Numbered from the stretch's first letter, positions 36,426 through 45,367 are shown. The stretch: DNA of 61,020 nt from JBFXAM01 sp050184295 (GCA_050184295.1 JBFXAM010000012.1:1-61020), one strand, 5' to 3'. Numbers and translations: made by a program. Notes: generated from the letters alone by a model not told the origin.

Positions 36426-37823
36426 ATGACACACTCCCGGTCCGGCTTCCTTTGGGGTGCTGCCACCGCCGCCTTCCAGGTCGAAGGCGCCGCCCGCGAA
36501 GACGGCCGCGGGCCCAGCATCTGGGACGTGTTCTGTCACACACCCGGCAAGACGAGCGGCGACAGCGGCGACGTCACTTGCGACCATTACCACCGCTGGC
36601 GCGAAGACATCGACCTCATGCGCGCGCTGAATCTCAATGCGTACCGATTCAGCGTGAGTTGGCCGCGCGTGCTGCCCCAGGGCCGCGGCCCGCTGAATGC
36701 CGCCGGGCTCGACTTTTACGATCGCCTCGTGGACGCCCTTTGCGCCGCGAACATCGCGCCACTCGTCACTTGTTATCACTGGGATCTGCCCGCCGCCCTG
36801 CAAATGGAACTCGGCGGCTGGCTCCATCCGGACCTGCCGAAGATCTTCGCCGACTACGCCGCGGTACTCTTCGATCGTCTCGCCGACCGCGTCCCGCTTT
36901 GGCTCACCGTCAACGAGCCTTGGGTGATTGTCGACGCCGGCTACGTTCACGGCGTCCATCCGCCGGGTGTTCGCGACCAAGCGTTGGGATATCGCGCGGG
37001 GCACAACCTGCTGCGGGCGCATGCGTACGCGGTCGCGCGCTACCGCGCCGGGCGCCACAACACGGGGGCGATCAGCTTCGCGCTCAACAGCAGCTACAGC
37101 TTCTCCGCTACCGCGTCGCCCGACGATCAGGCCGCCGCCGAGCGCGCCATGCAGAATTTCGCGGGCTGGTTTGGCGATCCGTGCTACTTCGGCGACTATC
37201 CCGCGTTGCTGCGCGAACGCCTCGGCGCACTGCTTCCCGAGTTCACCGATGCTGACGCCGCACTGCTGACGCGTTCGATGGACTTCCTCGCGCTGAACTA
37301 TTACACGAGCGACGTGGTGCGGCACGCCCCCGGCGCCGGCCCGATGGAGGTTCTGCCCGTCCCGCAGCCCGACGTACCGCGGACCGAAATGGATTGGCCG
37401 ATTCTGCCGAAGGGCCTCGAACTTCTCGCGCTCTGGCTCCACGACCGTTATCCGGGCCTCCCGCTCTACATCACCGAAAACGGCGCCGCCATGCACGACG
37501 AACCCGACAGCGACGGCTTTGTCCGCGACGTTTCGCGAATTGACTATCTCGGCGCCCATCTCGACGCTCTGGATGCCGCCGCCGCGCGGGGCGTCGACGT
37601 CCGCGGCTATTTTGCGTGGTCGCTGCTCGACAATCTCGAGTGGTCGGCCGGCTTCGCCAGGCGATTCGGACTGGTCCGCTGCGATCACGCCACGCAGCGC
37701 CGTACAATCAAGGCGAGCGGTCACTGGTACGCGCGCCGCATCGCGTCGGCGGCGAGCGGCGTCGACGGGCTTGCGACCGAGGGGACGTTCGGGGCGAAGG
37801 AGCAATCATCCCATGCGACCTGA
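36426..37823 (+). CDS. GH1 beta-glucosidase
   Basis: 465 residues, no signal peptide, hence cytoplasmic. All GH1 hallmarks are present: N-terminal FLWGAATAAFQVEGAAREDG, sugar-binding HYHRWREDIDLM and RFSVSWPRVLPQG, acid/base Glu164 in LTVNEPW, NYYTSDVV, nucleophile Glu351 in YITENGA, and the aglycone-site Trp in YFAWSLLDNLEWSAGF. It hydrolyses beta-linked glucosides such as those brought in by the transporter encoded downstream. The last 11 bases overlap the start of the next gene. Expression is probably controlled by the operator at 36216-36231. Confidence 0.96.
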   Translation: MTHSRSGFLWGAATAAFQVEGAAREDGRGPSIWDVFCHTPGKTSGDSGDVTCDHYHRWREDIDLMRALNLNAYRFSVSWPRVLPQGRGPLNAAGLDFYDRLVDALCAANIAPLVTCYHWDLPAALQMELGGWLHPDLPKIFADYAAVLFDRLADRVPLWLTVNEPWVIVDAGYVHGVHPPGVRDQALGYRAGHNLLRAHAYAVARYRAGRHNTGAISFALNSSYSFSATASPDDQAAAERAMQNFAGWFGDPCYFGDYPALLRERLGALLPEFTDADAALLTRSMDFLALNYYTSDVVRHAPGAGPMEVLPVPQPDVPRTEMDWPILPKGLELLALWLHDRYPGLPLYITENGAAMHDEPDSDGFVRDVSRIDYLGAHLDALDAAAARGVDVRGYFAWSLLDNLEWSAGFARRFGLVRCDHATQRRTIKASGHWYARRIASAASGVDGLATEGTFGAKEQSSHAT

Positions 37824-39813
37824 TCGACTCGCCATCATCGCCGGCTGCCTGATCGCCGCCGCCCGGCTCACGGCACCCGCGCCCGCGGCCGTCACGACCG
37901 TGTTCCAGGTGACGAGCTTCGCGAACCCGTCGTGGTCGCTGACTTATTACGGCGGGTTCTCGGGAACCGTCGGCGTCACGAGCGTCTGGCCGGCCGAAAT
38001 GGGCTGGCAAGGCGATCGCATTGACATTGCATTCAACCTGCCCCCGAGTGTCCCCGCGACCGCACGGCACTACCGCTTCCGCGTCGTCATGCCGCAGCAG
38101 TTCGATCAGAGTTTCGATCTCGCGGTCTTCGCCGGGGCGGCACTCGGCGATCTGGTGGAAGTGGAGCGCGAGTTCATCGATTCGCCGCGTGTCCTCGTCG
38201 CCACGATTCCGCTCGATCGCTTCACGCCCGGACAGGTGAATTACATCCGCCTGCAAGGCTTCGGCGTCGCGGTCGGCAGCGGCCAGCCGCCCGGCGCGCA
38301 GTGGAGCCGCTGGACGCTGACGCGCACCGACACGAGCACGGCGCCCGCGGCGCTGATCCTCGACCAGATCGACCGCCTGACCGATTACGTCGTCGCCGCC
38401 ATTCAGCCCAACGGACTCGTCCGCGACTCGGTGCCGCTCGCCCCCGGGGCCGCGCCGTTTCATCCCGCAACGCCTGACGCCGCCGGCTTCGCGCTGATCG
38501 GGCTGAGCGTCGCGGATCATCTCGGCACGCTCGCGGATGCGGACCAGCACGTCCTGCGCGTGCTGCGCGCGTACGCCGGCGACGCTCCCGGCGTCACACC
38601 GACGCGCAACGTGCGCGGGCACTGGTGGCACTGGATGGATGTGAACACTGGCGCGCCGGCGGCGGGCTGGGGCGACGCGTACACGACGATCGGCTCCGCG
38701 ATTTTCGTCGCGGGTGCGCAGTTCGCGCGCAATCATTTCATCGAAAACACGGAGATCGGCGCCCTCGCCGAGGAGCTCCGCCTCACGACCGACTTCGACG
38801 CCGCCATCCACCCGTCGCTCGACGGACGCGTCTACCTGGCGACCGACGCGAACGGCAACGAGCTCGGCTCGCTGCGCCCGTGGAACGAATACATGCTGAT
38901 CGTCTCGATCGCGCTGCGACAAGCCAACAACGCGCGCTCGTCGGTCATGGCGTGGCGATGGCTGGATCCGGCCGCCGCGCCGAAGGCCTACTATCCGCCG
39001 GGCACGACGAAGCTGACGACGTTGACCGACAGCGCCGGGAGCTTTGCGCCGGCGTTCTGGGTTCACCAGATGTACTACTTCAACGCCGACTTCGCGAACC
39101 ACGTGGGTTTCATGGACGCGTTCGTCGATCATCGCCGCGCGGACCAGCTCTACTGCGGCACGACACTTTCGCAGCTCTATCGGTACGGTCTGACCGCCGG
39201 CGTCAGCCCGGCGGGCTACACGGTCGATCGCATCTTCGCGCACAACAACGTCTATGCACCCGAGGCCGTCGCCGCCTGGGGCGACGTCGACGGCTTGCTC
39301 GAGTTCGCCGCCGACCGCCCGCCCGAGAGCGACACGCGCTATCGCTTCGGCCAGCCGCGCGTCTCGGGCGTCACGCCCAGTTGGATTCCCTTCGACGCCG
39401 GGCTGGTCGATCACACGTTTCTGATGTTCGGCCTGGCGGAGTCGCTCGATCCAGTGTTCTTCCGCCAGCGCCGCGCGTTCCAGCCCGACAGCGACGGCGA
39501 CGGCCGCGCCGACGCCTTCGACAACTGTCCGGGCGCGTGGAATCCGCGCCAGACCGACGCCGACCATGACGGCGTCGGCGACGCCTGCGCGTGTCACGCG
39601 CCGCGCGCGGACGCCGACGCCGACGGCGACGTCGATCTCCGTGATCTCGCCGCGTGGCAAACCTGTCCGCCGGCGTTCGGCTCAGCGGCGGCGGAGCGCT
39701 GCCTATGCATCGACGCGACCGGCGATCACCAGATCGACGCCGCCGACTTCGACGAAGTGCTCAACTGCTACGCGACCAGCGGCCCCGATCTGCCTGCGAT
39801 CGGCTGTCCGTAG
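37813..39813 (+). CDS. Secreted glycoamylase-family (PF10091/GH144-like) protein with dockerin-like tail
   Basis: 666 residues. Signal peptide to about residue 26 (APAPAAVT). An N-terminal beta-sandwich precedes an (alpha/alpha)6 domain from about residue 190 to 560. Within that domain, RGHWWHWMDVNTGAPAAGWG, LRPWNEYMLIVSIALRQ and FWVHQMYYFNADFANH match the PF10091 pattern, whose characterised bacterial members are endo-beta-1,2-glucanases (GH144). Thrombospondin-type-3-like calcium repeats follow (DSDGDGRADAFDNCPGAWNP), then dockerin-like loops DADADGDVDLRDLAAW and DATGDHQIDAADFDEV. AAGGAG lies 10 bases before the ATG, inside the GH1 gene, so the two are coupled. Family assignment is from motif recall; the substrate is inferred. 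Confidence 0.8.
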   Translation: MRPDRLAIIAGCLIAAARLTAPAPAAVTTVFQVTSFANPSWSLTYYGGFSGTVGVTSVWPAEMGWQGDRIDIAFNLPPSVPATARHYRFRVVMPQQFDQSFDLAVFAGAALGDLVEVEREFIDSPRVLVATIPLDRFTPGQVNYIRLQGFGVAVGSGQPPGAQWSRWTLTRTDTSTAPAALILDQIDRLTDYVVAAIQPNGLVRDSVPLAPGAAPFHPATPDAAGFALIGLSVADHLGTLADADQHVLRVLRAYAGDAPGVTPTRNVRGHWWHWMDVNTGAPAAGWGDAYTTIGSAIFVAGAQFARNHFIENTEIGALAEELRLTTDFDAAIHPSLDGRVYLATDANGNELGSLRPWNEYMLIVSIALRQANNARSSVMAWRWLDPAAAPKAYYPPGTTKLTTLTDSAGSFAPAFWVHQMYYFNADFANHVGFMDAFVDHRRADQLYCGTTLSQLYRYGLTAGVSPAGYTVDRIFAHNNVYAPEAVAAWGDVDGLLEFAADRPPESDTRYRFGQPRVSGVTPSWIPFDAGLVDHTFLMFGLAESLDPVFFRQRRAFQPDSDGDGRADAFDNCPGAWNPRQTDADHDGVGDACACHAPRADADADGDVDLRDLAAWQTCPPAFGSAAAERCLCIDATGDHQIDAADFDEVLNCYATSGPDLPAIGCP

Positions 39814-39862
39814 GCGCTAGTCGCCGCGCGCCGTGCGCGACGAGCCCGCACCCAGAGTCCGC

Positions 39863-41209
39863 ATGAACTCGCGCTCGCTCGCCTTCGTCGCTGTCCTCAT
39901 CCTGCCCGCCGCGGCGCTGCTGTTGTTCGGTCCGCGCGGCCGCACGACTGCGCCGACCGATCGGGTCGTGGTGCGCTACTGGGAGAAGTGGGCCGGCGTG
40001 GAAGGCCGCGCCATCCAGGATCTCGTCGCGGAATTCAACGAAACGCTCGGCCGCGCGCACGGCGTCTTTGTCGAGTACAACGCGGTAAGCAACATCGAGC
40101 AGCGCCTATTGATCGCGACCGCCGGCGGCGACCCGCCGGACGTTGCCGGATTGGTCGACTCGCGCGTTCCGCAGTATGCGGATCAAAACGCGCTGCTGCC
40201 GCTCGACGACGCGGTCCGCGACGCGGGGGTCGACCTCGCCGCGTTCAAGCCCGTCTGGATCGAGCTTTGCCGCTATCGCGACACGCTTTACGCGCTGCCG
40301 AGCACGCCGTTCACAATCGCGCTCTATTACAACCGCGCGTTGTTCCGCGCCGCGGGCCTCGACCCCGACCGTCCGCCCGCGACGCTGGCGGAGTTCGACG
40401 ACGCGGTCATGCGACTCACCCGGCGCGACGCGGACGGTCGCATCGTGCAGCTCGGCTTCACCGTCTCGCCGGCAATGCTCGGCTGGTGGGCGTGGGTCTG
40501 GCCAAACTTCTTCGACGGCCGCCTCTGGGATGGTCACCGCTATCGCGTGGACTCGCCGCCGAGCCGCGCCGCCGCCGAGTGGATCTGGGACATGCGTGAA
40601 CGCCTCGGCCGCGAGGCGGCGCTCGATTTCGAGTCCGCCGCCGGTCCGATCGAGAGCGCGGAAAATCCGTTTCTCGCCGGGCGCCTCGCGATGGTTTTTC
40701 AGGGGCCTTGGATGGCGAACTGGATTCGCACATACGCGCCCGACCTCGACTACGGCGTGACCGCGTTTCCATCGGCAGCGCCCGGCCGCCGTCACGCGTT
40801 CGCCAGCGCCGATGTCTTTGTGATCCCGCGCGGCGCTCGGCGGCCGCGCGAGGCGCAGCTGTTTCTCGCGTGGATGCAGCGGCCGGAGCATCTGGAGGAA
40901 CTCTGCCGACGGCACGGCAAGGTGTCGCCATTCCGCACGCCGCGCCCCGCGTTCTTTGCGAATCATCCCAATCCGCACGTCCGCGTGTTCGACGCGCTTG
41001 CCGCGTCCCCCGACGCGTTCGGTTTTCCGCGCATCCCGTTCTGGGCGGAGGTGGAGCCGGAGCTGCTCGGGCTGATGCAGTCGCTGCTGCGCGGCGATCG
41101 CGACGTGGACGCGGCGATCGCGCGCGCGCAGCGGCGCATCGACGCGTTTGCCGCGGAATACAACGCGATGGCGCAACATCGCGGGTCCGTGGAGCGATCA
41201 TCGCGATGA
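39863..41209 (+). CDS. ABC transporter extracellular solute-binding protein (MalE-like)
   Basis: 448 residues. An N-terminal hydrophobic segment (VAVLILPAAALLLFGP) is a signal anchor; there is no lipobox. The mature part is a family 1 (MalE-type) binding protein: RVVVRYWEKWAGVEGRAIQD, RLLIATAGGDPPDVAGLVDS, ALPSTPFTIALYYNRALFRA, and FLAGRLAMVFQGPWMANWIR. It should bind an oligosaccharide outside the membrane and pass it to the two permeases downstream. It directly follows the GH144-like gene in the same direction (50-base gap). Confidence 0.93.
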   Translation: MNSRSLAFVAVLILPAAALLLFGPRGRTTAPTDRVVVRYWEKWAGVEGRAIQDLVAEFNETLGRAHGVFVEYNAVSNIEQRLLIATAGGDPPDVAGLVDSRVPQYADQNALLPLDDAVRDAGVDLAAFKPVWIELCRYRDTLYALPSTPFTIALYYNRALFRAAGLDPDRPPATLAEFDDAVMRLTRRDADGRIVQLGFTVSPAMLGWWAWVWPNFFDGRLWDGHRYRVDSPPSRAAAEWIWDMRERLGREAALDFESAAGPIESAENPFLAGRLAMVFQGPWMANWIRTYAPDLDYGVTAFPSAAPGRRHAFASADVFVIPRGARRPREAQLFLAWMQRPEHLEELCRRHGKVSPFRTPRPAFFANHPNPHVRVFDALAASPDAFGFPRIPFWAEVEPELLGLMQSLLRGDRDVDAAIARAQRRIDAFAAEYNAMAQHRGSVERSSR

Positions 41210-41216
41210 GGCGCGC

Positions 41217-42101
41217 GTGAATCAGTCTCGCCGCAATCTGCTCGCCGGCCTGCTCTGGACCGCGCCGTGGTGGCTCGGCTTCCTGCTGTTGCTGCTCGTG
41301 CCGATGGGCTGGTCGCTCTACATCAGCTTCTGCGATTACTCGCTGCTCCAGCCGCCGGTCTTCGTCGGTGCGCGGAACTACATGGGCCTCGCGGCCGACC
41401 CCATGTTCCACAAGGTCGTCGCCAACACGCTGCTTTATTCGCTGCTCGCCGTTCCGCTCGGCGCCGTTGTCGCCGTGCTGCTTGCGCTCCTGTTGAACAC
41501 GCGCGTCCGCGGGCAGGCGTTTTTTCGCGCGTGCGTATTCGTGCCGACCGTTGTTCCGCTCACCGCGGCCGCCGTCGTCTGGATGTGGATGCTCAATCCG
41601 GAGGCGGGAATCTTCAATCTCCCCTGGCGCTGGCTCGGGCTCGCGCCGCCGAACTGGTTCAACGCACCCGCGGCGGCGATGGCGGCGCTGGTGATCGTGA
41701 GCGTGTGGTTCGTGGGCGCGCCGACGGTGATCTACCTCGCCGGGTTGCAGGAGATTCCCGAGGAACTCTACGAGGCCGCGAAGCTCGACGGCGCGGGTCC
41801 GCTCGGCCGCTTCCGGCACGTCACGCTTCCGGGGATCAGCCCGATCGTGCTGTTCAACGTGATCATCGCGATCCTGACCGCGTGGCAGATCTTCGCGCTG
41901 CCTTACATCCTCTGGCGCGGGCAGCGCGGCCCCGACAACGGCGCGTATTTCTACACCATGTACCTCTTCGACAACGCGTTTCGATTTCTCAAGATGGGCT
42001 ACGCCAGCGCCATGGCGTGGATCCAGTTGCTCATCGTGCTCGCCATGACGGCGCTGGTCTTCTGGGTCAGCCGCCGACGCGTCTACTACCGCGGTGCGTA
42101 G
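41217..42101 (+). CDS. Sugar ABC transporter permease (MalF-like)
   Basis: 294 residues, six predicted membrane helices. It carries the EAA loop EELYEAAKLDGAGPLGRFRH with the following VTLPGISPIVLFN, which docks the ATPase. The GTG at 41217, eight bases after the upstream stop and downstream of a GAGG, gives the usual N-terminus NQSRRNLLAGLLWTAPWWLG; an upstream ATG at 41148 would overlap the binding-protein gene extensively and is rejected. Partner of the permease at 42334. Confidence 0.93.
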   Translation: MNQSRRNLLAGLLWTAPWWLGFLLLLLVPMGWSLYISFCDYSLLQPPVFVGARNYMGLAADPMFHKVVANTLLYSLLAVPLGAVVAVLLALLLNTRVRGQAFFRACVFVPTVVPLTAAAVVWMWMLNPEAGIFNLPWRWLGLAPPNWFNAPAAAMAALVIVSVWFVGAPTVIYLAGLQEIPEELYEAAKLDGAGPLGRFRHVTLPGISPIVLFNVIIAILTAWQIFALPYILWRGQRGPDNGAYFYTMYLFDNAFRFLKMGYASAMAWIQLLIVLAMTALVFWVSRRRVYYRGA

Positions 42102-42104
42102 GCG

Positions 42105-42330
42105 CGCGGATGCCGAATGAGGAGCGCTGAGAGCAGACCCTGCAAGGTCGAAGGCCGAATGACGACGACCGAACGCAGGAGGCCGAGCGCCGAATGACGA
42201 ACGCCGATCGATGGATGCCGGCGGGCGCACGGGCGCCGACGCGCGCAGCACGCTGCGACGCGTGTTCCGCGATGGTCTTTCGTCCTTCGGCTTTGCAGTC
42301 TCCGTATTCCGCATTCCGCGTGCGAGATTG
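42105..42330. repeat. Degenerate GCCGAATGACGA-type repeat element with inverted arms
   Basis: The 232 bases between the two permease genes contain several variants of a short word: GCCGAATGAGGAGCG near 42111, GCCGAATGACGA at 42154-42165, and CGCCGAATGACGAACGCCGA near 42190. The opposite orientation appears as TCGTCCTTCGGC at 42280-42291, pairing with the 42154 arm with one mismatch, and then as ATTCCGCATTCCGCG. It looks like a small interspersed repeat of intergenic type. No gene is present in it. Confidence 0.6.
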
Positions 42331-42333
42331 ATC

Positions 42334-43218
42334 ATGCGTCTGCGACTTGATCGCTGGCTCACGTACTCGACGCTGTCGGCGGTGGCGGCCTTGTTCCTGC
42401 TGCCGCTGGCGTGGATGCTGTTTGTCAGCCTCAAGACGCCGACCGAGGTGTTCTCGCCCACGCTCCTGCCCAAGGCGCTCCTGCCCGCGATCGAGCCGGG
42501 CGCGGTCGGCCTGCCGGGCTCGCTCGTCGATCCGGACACGTATGGCGCCTATCGCGCCGTCATTCGCTCCGACCAGTTCGACTTCCTCCTCTACGCGCGG
42601 AACACGCTCGTGATTCTCGTGCTCAGCCTGGCCGGCGTGCTGCTCAGTTGCTCGATCGCCGCCTATGGCTTTGCACGCATACCCTTTCGCGGCCGCGGCG
42701 CGCTCTTTGCGATCTGTCTCGCCACGATGATGATTCCGTTTCCGGTCATCATGGTTCCGACGTACATGATCTTCAAAGAGCTCGGCTGGATCGGCACCTT
42801 TATGCCGCTCTGGGTTCCCGCGTGGTTCGCGAGCGCGTTCAACGTGTTCCTGCTGCGGCAGTTTTTCATGGGGATACCGAAGGAGCTTGAAGAATCGGCG
42901 ATGCTGGACGGCTGCTCGCGCTGGGGCTGCTTCTGGCGGATCATGCTCCCGCTCAGCAAGCCCGCGCTCGCCGTCGTCGCGCTCTTTCACTGCCTTGCCG
43001 TCTGGAACGATCTGGTCGGACCGCTCATCTACCTCTCGCACCAGGACCAGTTCACGCTCGCACTCGGACTCCAGTTCCTCCAGAGTCGCTCCGGCGACAC
43101 GCCCTGGAACCAGCTCATGGCCGCCAGCACGCTCGTCGTGCTCCCCGTCATCGTGCTCTTCGTCTACGCGCAGCGCACCTTCATCCGCGGCATCGCGACG
43201 ACGGGATTGAAGGGCTGA
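42334..43218 (+). CDS. Sugar ABC transporter permease (MalG-like)
   Basis: 294 residues with six membrane helices. The ATPase-docking EAA loop is ELEESAMLDGCSRWGCFWRI followed by MLPLSKPALAVVALF. N-terminus MRLRLDRWLTYSTLSAVAAL at ATG 42334; a frame extension to 42211 runs through the repeat element and is rejected. It completes a MalE/F/G-type importer. No MalK-type ATPase is encoded here, so a shared ATPase elsewhere must energise it. Confidence 0.93.
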   Translation: MRLRLDRWLTYSTLSAVAALFLLPLAWMLFVSLKTPTEVFSPTLLPKALLPAIEPGAVGLPGSLVDPDTYGAYRAVIRSDQFDFLLYARNTLVILVLSLAGVLLSCSIAAYGFARIPFRGRGALFAICLATMMIPFPVIMVPTYMIFKELGWIGTFMPLWVPAWFASAFNVFLLRQFFMGIPKELEESAMLDGCSRWGCFWRIMLPLSKPALAVVALFHCLAVWNDLVGPLIYLSHQDQFTLALGLQFLQSRSGDTPWNQLMAASTLVVLPVIVLFVYAQRTFIRGIATTGLKG

Positions 43219-43547
43219 ACGCGTGGTCGGGACGACTCACCGGACGATCGGCCCGCCCGCGGCGTTCCGTCGGAACCCGCCGCGCCAAGCGGTGCGCCCG
43301 GCGGCGCACCGGCCGTCGGCTCGGCGAACGCAAGGCGGCGGGCCCGGCACCAGGCCTGACGCATCGCGCTCCGATTCGCAACCGCGCGCGACGCCGCCAT
43401 CCGCCTCGCAGATTCGCTGGTCCACGCGACAGCGGGCGGTATACTTGAGCATTCGCGAGCGGGTTGTTCGCGTTTCGCGCCGCGCGAGTCCATCGTGTCG
43501 CGCGCCCGCCGTCGCCCGGCGGCCGATCGACCTCGCCGGATCAACGG
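43219..43547. other. Gene-free stretch upstream of xdhC
   Basis: 329 bases with arginine-rich spurious frames only. The promoter of the XdhC operon is expected here. I see no convincing promoter boxes, hairpin-plus-T-run terminator, or RNA gene. Confidence 0.4.
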
Positions 43548-44789
43548 ATGAACGAACTCGAACAAATCCTGCACGCCGCCGACGAGGCGCGCGGGCGTGG
43601 CGTCGACGCGGTCATAGCGACCGTGGTCCGCGTCGCGGGTTCGACGTATCGGCGCCCCGGCGCGCGGCTTTTGCTCGCGCTCGACGGCCAACGGTGTGGC
43701 GCCATCAGCGGCGGTTGCCTCGAAAAGGAAGTCGCGCGAAAAGCGCGGTGGCTCACCGCCGCCGGCGCGCCGGTTGTCGCGCGCTACGACACCTCCGCGG
43801 ACAACGAGATCGCGTACGAGTTCGGCCTGGGCTGTCAGGGCGTGGTCTGGGCGCTGCTCGAACGTCTGCCGGCCGATCACGAGCCGCCGGATCTCGCCTT
43901 CATTCGCGGCTGCTTCGAGCGGCGCTTGTTCGGCGTCATCGCAACGGTGATCGGCGCAGATGACGCGACTGAAATCGGCGCGGGTCATCGGCTGTACTTC
44001 GACGCCGCGGGAGCGGCCGCGGCAAGCGACGGCGTGGATGAGCCGCGCGCCGTCAACGCGGAACTCGGCGCCGCGCTCGCGGACGACGTACGCGCCGCGT
44101 TGCGGGAGCGGCGGTCGCGCGGCGGCGTGGTCCGGCTGCCGCGTGGCAGCGTCGATGTATTCCTTGAGCTTGTTCAGCCGCCGCTGCAACTCATCGTGTG
44201 CGGCGCGGGCTATGACGCCGCTCCCGTCGTGCGAATGGCTGCGGAGCTGGGGTGGCGGGTGGTGGTGGCGGACGGGCGCTCGGCGTATGCCCAGGCGGCG
44301 CGGTTTCCCGGCGCGGTGCGGGTGTGCGCGGTCCGTCCGGAGGAACTCTGCGCGAGCGCCGACGTCGACGAACGGACCGTCGCAGTGGTGATGTCACACA
44401 ATTACTACGACGATCTCGGCTTCGTGCGGGCGCTGCTGGCGTCGAAAGCTTCGTACATCGGTCTGCTGGGTCCGCGCAAGCGCACCGGCGAGCTGCTGAG
44501 CGAGCTGCACGCGGCGGACGCGGCGGCCGACGCCGTCATCGGCGAGCGCGTCTTCGCGCCGGTCGGGCTGGATATTGGTGCGGAGACGCCCGCGGAGATC
44601 GCCGCGGGCATTGTTGCCGAGATTCTGGCCGTTTTGGCGCGGCGTGACGGCGGCTCGCTGCGCGACCGCGACCTGCCGATTCACGACGCCATCGTTGACG
44701 CGCACGACGATGGACGCTGCGCGCGCGGTTCGGCGGCGTCGCGCACATCTCGTGAGCCGGCCTCATGCCGCCTGCCGTCGGGATCGTGA
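43548..44789 (+). CDS. xdhC: XdhC/CoxI-family molybdenum hydroxylase maturation protein
   Basis: 413 residues. The N-terminal XdhC domain contains TVVRVAGSTYRRPGARLLLA and GAISGGCLEKEVAR, with the conserved Cys of the GGC motif, then FGLGCQGVVWALLER. The C-terminal Rossmann domain starts IVCGAGYDAAPVVRMAAELG and includes AVVMSHNYYDDLGFVRALLA and SYIGLLGPRKRTGELL, the second family signature. XdhC binds the molybdenum cofactor and promotes its sulfuration before insertion into xanthine-dehydrogenase-type enzymes. It overlaps the MocA-like gene by 25 bases. No molybdenum hydroxylase subunit is in the window. Confidence 0.92.
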   Translation: MNELEQILHAADEARGRGVDAVIATVVRVAGSTYRRPGARLLLALDGQRCGAISGGCLEKEVARKARWLTAAGAPVVARYDTSADNEIAYEFGLGCQGVVWALLERLPADHEPPDLAFIRGCFERRLFGVIATVIGADDATEIGAGHRLYFDAAGAAAASDGVDEPRAVNAELGAALADDVRAALRERRSRGGVVRLPRGSVDVFLELVQPPLQLIVCGAGYDAAPVVRMAAELGWRVVVADGRSAYAQAARFPGAVRVCAVRPEELCASADVDERTVAVVMSHNYYDDLGFVRALLASKASYIGLLGPRKRTGELLSELHAADAAADAVIGERVFAPVGLDIGAETPAEIAAGIVAEILAVLARRDGGSLRDRDLPIHDAIVDAHDDGRCARGSAASRTSREPASCRLPSGS

Positions 44790-45367
44790 TTCTCGCCGCC
44801 GGCGCGGCGACGCGCTTCGGCGCTTCCAAGCAACTGCTTTGCATTCGCGGGGAGCCGCTCGTGCGGCGTGCGGCGCGCGCCGCGCTGGATTCGTTGTGTC
44901 GCCCGGTGGTGGTGGTGACGGGCGCGGAAGCGGACGCGGTGAAAAGCCAACTGACCGGGCTGGATCTTACGGTCTGTCACAACGCCGACTGGTCGACCGG
45001 CATCGCGGGCTCGCTGCGCACCGGGGTTGGCGCAATGACCCGGTGCGGCGTCGATGCGCTCGTCGTCCTGCTCGCCGATCAGCCACGCGTCAGCGCCGAC
45101 ACTATTCGACGCGTCGTTGCCGCGCATGACGCTCCGCACCGGCCGATCGTCGCGTGCGATTACGGCGGCGCATGCGGGCCGCCGGCGCTCTTTCCGCGGC
45201 GATTCTTTGAGGAATTGTGCGCAGTGAACGGCGACGAGGGCGCGCGAGGCGTGTTCGCGCGTCACCGCGACGAGCTTACGACGGTCGCGGCGCCGGAGGC
45301 CGCGCTGGACATCGACACGCCCGCCGATGCGGCGAGGCTGCGCCTAGAATCGCCCGATGCGCGGTGA
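44765..45367 (+). CDS. MobA/MocA-like molybdenum cofactor nucleotidyltransferase
   Basis: 200 residues. The N-terminal nucleotide-binding loop IVILAAGAATRFGASKQLLC and the DXD-type LLADQPRVSADTIRRVV identify the NTP-transferase_3 (MobA-like) family. In its MocA branch, CTP or GTP is attached to molybdopterin to make MCD/MGD for molybdenum hydroxylases. The MPxxxGIVILAAG start and DIDTPADAARL end are characteristic. The 25-base overlap with xdhC supports a shared role in preparing cofactor for a molybdenum hydroxylase encoded elsewhere. Confidence 0.9.
   Translation: MPPAVGIVILAAGAATRFGASKQLLCIRGEPLVRRAARAALDSLCRPVVVVTGAEADAVKSQLTGLDLTVCHNADWSTGIAGSLRTGVGAMTRCGVDALVVLLADQPRVSADTIRRVVAAHDAPHRPIVACDYGGACGPPALFPRRFFEELCAVNGDEGARGVFARHRDELTTVAAPEAALDIDTPADAARLRLESPDAR

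Noticed and set aside
42211..42333. Upstream start for the MalG-like permease
   Set aside because: The added residues are encoded by the repeat element (SSFGFAVSVFRIPR) and do not belong to the permease family.
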